Of a stretch of 64,000 nucleotides of DNA, positions 59,843 to 64,000 are shown in pieces. Position 1 is the first letter of the stretch, and every line of letters begins with the position of its first letter. The DNA comes from Pseudeuparius sepicola (lineage: Eukaryota > Arthropoda > Insecta > Coleoptera > Anthribidae). The translations under genes and the position numbers were made by a program. The DNA is taken from NCBI GenBank assembly GCA_963920635.1, contig OY987298.1:105405309-105469308 (forward strand), in the 5' to 3' direction. The notes beneath the pieces were generated by a model. The model ran no database searches. It saw only the letters and a list, made by a program, of their open reading frames with translations, and was not told the DNA's origin.

Positions 59843-60207
59843 ACTGGGCAACTATGGAAAAAGTGAAAAAAGTTGTTTTAGACGAGATGCCTTTTTTTAG
59901 AAGCAAATGCTTTCGTTTTTGAGCAAATGTTTCTTGTTATAAATAAGAAAAACCTTTTGCTTCACTTTTGTATGCATATACCTTGAAGCAATTGCTTTAT
60001 TTTTTGAAAGCAATACGGCTTAATGAAACAACCGTGGAAAAATGTTTACTGCTACCTGTCAAATTTTCAGTTAAGCTGTTAAGGCAGTGTAAAGATTTTT
60101 CTATTCTTGTGTAATTTATAAACTTTATACAATAATTGATACAAAAATTTGAAAGTTATGAAAAATTGGATATGTCTGTTTTATAGTAATCCGTGGAAAA
60201 TGCAGAT

Positions 60208-60357
60208 GCAACGAGCAATTTGTACTACGAGCGGTATCCAAAGAGAATACATCCTTTCAAGGATATTTCTGCAAGATTGCTACTTAATTTGATAAATAGT
60301 GGGCATTTTGAAAAGGATAGGCCGAAAAGGTACGAGTTAAACAGTGATAGGCATTTT
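60208..60357 (+). pseudogene. second DUF4817-like transposase fragment
   Basis: The frame reads TSNLYYERYPKRIHPFKDIS then ARLLLNLINSGHFEKDRPKR. It matches the second half of the DUF4817 helix-turn-helix (pattern ..LY.ER(Y/F)P.R.HP....F..L...L...G.F...R). Only this piece remains; the frame runs on into hydrophobic AT-rich sequence to 60516 without catalytic motifs. It differs in sequence from the fragment at 57259, so two source elements are implied. Confidence 0.6.
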
Positions 60358-60580
60358 CTCATAGGCAAGAGATATATTATTATCTGGATTATTATCTTTC
60401 AAATATTTTATTTAGGTATTATTTTTTATAACAGAGGGTATTTTTATTTTGGCATATTGTTTCATGTTTTAAAGTGTATATTTATTTTTAAAAGAGGACT
60501 TTTATTTTTACAATAAATGGTATTTAAATTGCTCTTGTGATTTTGTCTTAGTTGGTAGGTACTATATAGGTAGGTATATA

Positions 60581-61402
60581 CAGGATGATTTTTTTAGGTC
60601 TACCACCGCGATTTTCTCGCTTATTTTGCGCTCTACAAAAAAAGCATAAGCAACAAAAATGTTGCAATTTTGGACAGCTAAGTGGTGCTGCAAAAGAAAT
60701 CGGCATCCATGGCCAACTTGTCGCGCAATATTAAAAAAACTTCAAATTGAGCAAAACTATTAATAGCAGTGGAATGTTTATTTTACGAGACAGAGGAAAA
60801 CTTTTATATTGAAAATTGATGGCACTGAGAAGATTAATCCATCCACGTAGTCAGATAGTTTCAGCAAATTACACAGGGTCTTCGGCTCTCTTGAGACCAT
60901 GAAAATTTTTGTCGATTTAAAGTTTTTTTAGTACACCGCGAAAAGTTGGGCATGGAGGCCCATTCCTTTTTTAAAGTCGCCTCGCTGACCAAAATTGCCA
61001 TATTTTGTTTTCTTACGAATTTTCTGTGCGGCCTAAAATAAGAGAGAAAATCGCTTATAAAGAAATAAATAAAAAAAATTCTTAGCCTCAAGAGAGCCGA
61101 AGACCCTGTGTAATTTGCTGAAACTATCTGACTACGTGGATGGATAAAGCTTCTCAGTGCCATCAATTTTCAATATAAAAGTTTTCCTCTGTCTCTTAAA
61201 ATAAACATTCCACGGCTATTAATAGTTTTGCTCAATTTGAGTTTTTTTTTAATATTGCACGACAAGTTGGCCATGGATGCCGATTTCTTTTGCAGCACCA
61301 CTTAGCTGTCCAAAATTGCAACATTTTTGTTTTTTACGCTTTTTTTGTACGGCGTAAAATAAGCAAGAAAATGGCGGTGGTAGACCTAAAAAAATCATCC
61401 TG
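60581..61402. mobile_element. 822-bp TA-target fold-back element
   Basis: CAGGATGATTTTTTTAGGTC at the left and its complement ending at 61402 are flanked by TA on both sides. Arms of about 310 bp continue (GGTCTACCACCGC; GAAATCGGCATCCATGGCCA; GGGTCTTCGGCTCTCTTGAG), nearly perfect. The ~190-bp centre (60898-61085) is itself a diverged copy of the outer arm (compare AGTTGGGCATGGAGGCCCAT with AGTTGGCCATGGATGCCGAT). Noncoding; the ORF 60861-61166 is a shadow. Confidence 0.9.
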
Positions 61403-61516
61403 TATAGACACCTTTCAACCTCTTTTGCAAAAGATTGAACGTTTGCATTGCCAAAAAATAGCAAATAGAGTGTCCCGATGAAGAAATTCATGGAGCATTT
61501 CGGTGTACAAATAGGG

Positions 61517-61608
61517 GGCATTTCGGTGCATTTCGCGGCATTTCGCGGAATTTCGAGGCATTTCGGGGCATTTCGGGGCATTTCGAGGCATTTCAGTGCA
61601 TTTTGGGA
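61517..61608. repeat. decamer array, right end of element C
   Basis: About nine GGCATTTCG(G/C/A) units preceded by CGGTGTACAAATAGG, in the same orientation as the array at the left end. Near the terminus TTTTAGTGTACAAGA repeats the left-end phrase. The ORFs across it are artefacts. Confidence 0.92.
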
Positions 61609-62625
61609 CATGCTGACGTATTTGGTGCATTTTAGTGTACAAGATTTGGGTACCGATTTCCCCCTCGGTTGAAAGGTAAATCGATGCTGAGTCGGAAAAT
61701 AGTAATTTTAAGATTGCTCCCCGGGGAAAACATATGGAAAATTCAATTTTTCAAAAAAAAAGTACTAATTCTCACTTATGCCATGTTCACCGTATGATTT
61801 CTTATACTATTCTGACCTTGAAAACCCAAAGGCATAAGTGTAGCGTGTGGAAAAAGGGTTGAATTAAGGGTTTGGCAGATCACACAAAAAATGACTTGGT
61901 TTACTGACTCCGTCAGTTATGCCGTTCGAAATGGTGAAAACTTATATCCTCACTAGCCCGAAAATTGATTGGTAGAAGTGACGCATGGGGAAAAATGCAC
62001 TTTTGGGTCGGAAAATAAGTCGGAATTTTTTTTTTCGTCAACTGATTTCTACACTTATGCCTCTGAAACTATAGAAAGTTTTACAATTCATTTTATCCCT
62101 GACAAAATCAGTTGACTAAAAAAAAAATTCCGACTTATTTTCCGACCCAAAAGTGCATTTTTTCCCACGCGTCACTTCTGCCAATCAATTTTTGGGCTAG
62201 TGAGGATATAAGTTTTCACCATTTCGAACGGCATAATTGACGGAGTCAGTAAACCAAGTCATTTTTTTGTGTGATCTGCCAACCCCTTAATTCACCCCTT
62301 TTTCCACACGCTACACTTATGCCTTTGGGTTTTCAAGGTCGGAATAGTATAAAAAATCATACGGTGAACATGGCATAAGTGAGAATTAGTACCTTTTTTT
62401 TTGAAAAATCGAATTTTCCATATGTTTTCCCCGGGGAGCAATCTTAAAATTACTATTTTCCGACTTAGCATCGATTTACCTTTCAACCCTCTCCAAGGCA
62501 TAAATGAGAAAATCAGTAAGGAAAATCTGTCACTGTCTGACGGTCTATAACCTGTAATAAGTTGCCATTTTTTTCGTCGAGTAGTTTTACCCCAGTGCGC
62601 AAACAACAATGAAATATGACGTCAC

Positions 62626-63940
62626 TGTAATGCCCAGACCAGCGCATAAGGCCAGAATATTTAAAACTATAATATTCCTACAGTATATCCTAGAGAGGCC
62701 CCAATATTCATATTCCTAAAACTTAAAACCATCCGTACCTATGGAGATCTCCCGACCGCACGTGTCAAGGTTACACGCGGAACTCCAGAAGCAGATCACA
62801 TCACCCTGCGCTGCGCGCGCATCGCGACACGGGATATAAAAGAGCACCCGACTGGACCTACGGACAGTACTAATGCAGCCTCAACCAGATGCCAGGGGAA
62901 CCCCTGCCCGACTGAAGAGGGCAGGTGGCCACCCCTGCAGCCAGCCAGTCACCCAGTAAAAATGAAGAAAATCAAGAAAGAAATACTCTCCTAGCACCGC
63001 AGCAGTAAGTTTGGGCTGACCAAAAAGCCGAATATTTGTGTTTTGATTCCTTTGTGTCTGAATTGCCCTCTAATTTTTGAATTTTGAATTATTTTGGAAA
63101 CTTTTAGAGAAATTGAATTTATTGTGCATTTTTAATTAATTAAAAATAATTTAATAACTTTTGTGAACCATCTTAGGATTTTTGGGAATTTATTTGAACC
63201 ATATTATTTTACTGTAAATGTCAGAGTTTTTATTTTATTCAAGCAGAAATAATTTTTATAACTTTTATTGGGAAATTGAAATGGATTTGGGAAACTATTT
63301 AGAGTCATTTATTTTGGGGTTGAAATCAGAATCTTGTTTTTAATAGAACTATTTTATGTCAGAATTTTCGAATAATTTGAATTACATTTTTATACGAACT
63401 TGTGCTGGAAATTAAGCAAAGCTATACAGGGTCAAGTAATTTTATCCTACAGAGTCAAGTAATTTTATTCTATTTAGGAAATCAAGTAATTTCATTCTAG
63501 TTGGGGAATCTTTTGCAATTTTTGTATTTTAATCTGAAGGTTTGTTCTTTTATGCCATAGTTATGTATTTGTGCCATTTTGTCATATTGTTTTGTGTCTT
63601 ATTTTAAATTCTATTGTTTATCAGTGTATCTTGCGAAACGTTTGGATTTTGTTACTTAGAAAGGGGTCATATTTCAGATATCTTGAGTGTAGCATTGTGC
63701 GAACTTATAGATTTTTAATTTTATTCAATAATAATTATTGCACATGTGTTTAAACTTCCTATTGTACTGTATCTTGTTAATCCAATGTACGGTATCGTAT
63801 TTAATTTTAATATACATGTTAAACTATCCCTGTGTTTCCGTCATACACCTTAGGCCCACACTAAAAAGAATATTGTGGCTCGCCCTATACAAATCCGCTC
63901 GCCAACTTTTACCATCAACAAAAGGGCTGAGATCACCACA
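62626..63940 (+). mobile_element. 1.3-kb solo LTR (TSD TCAC)
   Basis: Starts TGTAATGCCC and ends ATCACCACA (5'-TGT...ACA-3'), flanked by TCAC at 62622-62625 and 63941-63944. It lies exactly between two halves of family A that are contiguous in the copy at 5500-6173 (GACGTCAC/GCTTGGGTC versus GATGTCATGCTCGCTCGGGTC). A TATA box (TATAAA, 62835-62840) in a GC-rich context and an initiator-like CAGTACT about 30 bp on (62866-62872) look like a retroelement U3 promoter. No internal retrotransposon genes accompany it. The ORFs 63571-63753 and 63738-63989 are shadows. Confidence 0.8.
62835..62840 (+). promoter_or_regulatory. TATA box of the solo LTR
   Basis: TATAAAAG within CACGGGATATAAAAGAGCAC, the only strong TATA motif in a GC-rich promoter-like setting in this part of the window. 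Predicted transcription start near 62866-62870. Confidence 0.55.
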
Positions 63941-64000
63941 TCACGCTTGGGTCTTTAATATAGTGTCGGTTCAGGTTTATTTCAATTGACTGTGCAGTTA

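Larger units (their letters stand above)
55864..61667. mobile_element. element C: 5.8-kb DNA element, 13-bp TIR, 8-bp TSD
   Basis: Ends CGAGGGGGAAATC and GATTTCCCCCTCG are exact inverted repeats. The flanks GTTGAAAG at 55856-55863 and 61668-61675 are exact 8-bp duplications. Removing the element restores GAGAGG-GTTGAAAG-GTAAATCG, as seen in the other arm of element B. Both ends carry decamer arrays in direct orientation. Inside are a DUF4817-type transposase fragment, a possible LTR, a SANT/MADF-like ORF, a second DUF4817-like fragment and an 822-bp fold-back element. Which of these belong to C and which are passengers is unclear. I do not recognise the family; 8-bp TSDs occur in hAT, P and a few other superfamilies, but the TIR is not a typical hAT one. 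Confidence 0.85.
55796..62547. mobile_element. family B palindromic TIR element (TSD TAA), split by element C
   Basis: Ends TAGACCGTCAGACAGTGACA and its complement, flanked by TAA (55793-55795, 62548-62550). Element-own DNA is 55796-55863 plus 61676-62547, about 0.94 kb. Joined, these form an almost perfect palindrome with arms of about 440 bp around a ~60-bp centre near 62050-62108. Examples are GCATAAGTG..., CCCCGGGGA and GACGGAGTCAGTAAACCAAG, each present in both arms. Noncoding. A 3-bp TAA TSD is what PIF/Harbinger-type transposases produce, but no transposase is present to confirm the class. Confidence 0.88.
55107..63974. mobile_element. family A TIR element, copy with TSD, split by two insertions
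   Basis: TIRs CTGGACCAACACTATATTAA (55107) and ...TTAATATAGTGTCGGTTCAG (ends 63974), followed inwards by AGACC/GGTCT. The flanks are identical: GTTTATT at 55100-55106 and 63975-63981. Its own DNA is 55107-55795, 62551-62625 and 63945-63974 (about 0.8 kb). These pieces align in order with the copy at 5500-6173, for example GTTGCCATTTTTTTCGTCGAG and GCAAACAACAATGAAATATG. The intervening DNA is element B and a solo LTR. Noncoding. Confidence 0.9.
45442..64000 (-). other. Ih intron or upstream region, element-filled
   Basis: No further Ih exon was recognised here. Apart from the two nested stacks (45878-54093 and 55107-63974), the stretch 45443-45877 includes an unpaired CAGGATGTCTGATT-type end near 45475. 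The stretch 54094-55106 has no gene; it has a poly-C run at 55000-55008 and ends in a degenerate repeat (CTACGGCCCTGATATAAAAT). Confidence 0.5.

Overview
The window is animal nuclear DNA, almost certainly from an insect with a large, repeat-rich, AT-rich genome. The evidence is spliced host genes with GT/AG introns (one about 13.7 kb), an HCN/Ih exon with the insect-type tail, and insect-type mobile elements: Minos-like Tc1, DUF4817 mariner-like, pogo/Tigger-like, piggyBac-like, Dong/R4-like and a CR1/jockey-type LINE. No bacterial operons, rRNA genes or CRISPR arrays are present. I cannot fix the order.

Two host genes converge. On the + strand, 596-1844 is the last coding exon of BRD8, the bromodomain subunit of the TIP60/NuA4 acetyltransferase complex, with poly(A) signals shortly after it. 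On the - strand are three phase-compatible exons of the hyperpolarization-activated channel Ih (HCN family): 45334-45441, 31449-31620 and a probable terminal exon at 16238-16399. These are too short for simple ORF calling and were found by reading splice sites. Most of the window from 16.4 kb onward is therefore Ih intron. The 7.5-10.66 kb block has no repeats or ORFs that I can see and may be UTR.

The introns and the intergenic space are filled with mobile elements, mostly noncoding fold-back or TIR elements, many nested. I could resolve several stacks by finding target-site duplications (TSDs) and reconstructing the empty sites. (1) 55100-63981: an 0.8-kb TIR element (7-bp TSD) was split by a 0.94-kb palindromic element (TSD TAA). 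That was split by a 5.8-kb element with 13-bp TIRs (8-bp TSD), and the outer element was also split by a 1.3-kb solo LTR (TSD TCAC). (2) 45878-54093: an inverted-repeat element split by a TA-target element, which holds a CR1/jockey-type LINE and, at TAA microsatellites, a rearranged Dong/R4-like array with a palindromic duplication. (3) 36486-44171: a TA-target fold-back element containing three copies of a 1.2-kb TIR element and a 1.8-kb relative. (4) 26984-30187: a 3.2-kb element with 40-bp TIRs enclosing two opposed arrays of a ~125-bp satellite, the larger with a three-monomer higher-order repeat; it resembles Foldback (FB) elements.

No element has an intact transposase or reverse transcriptase. 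The most interesting candidates for undescribed elements are the 5.8-kb TIR element (55864-61667) and the FB-like satellite element (26984-30187).
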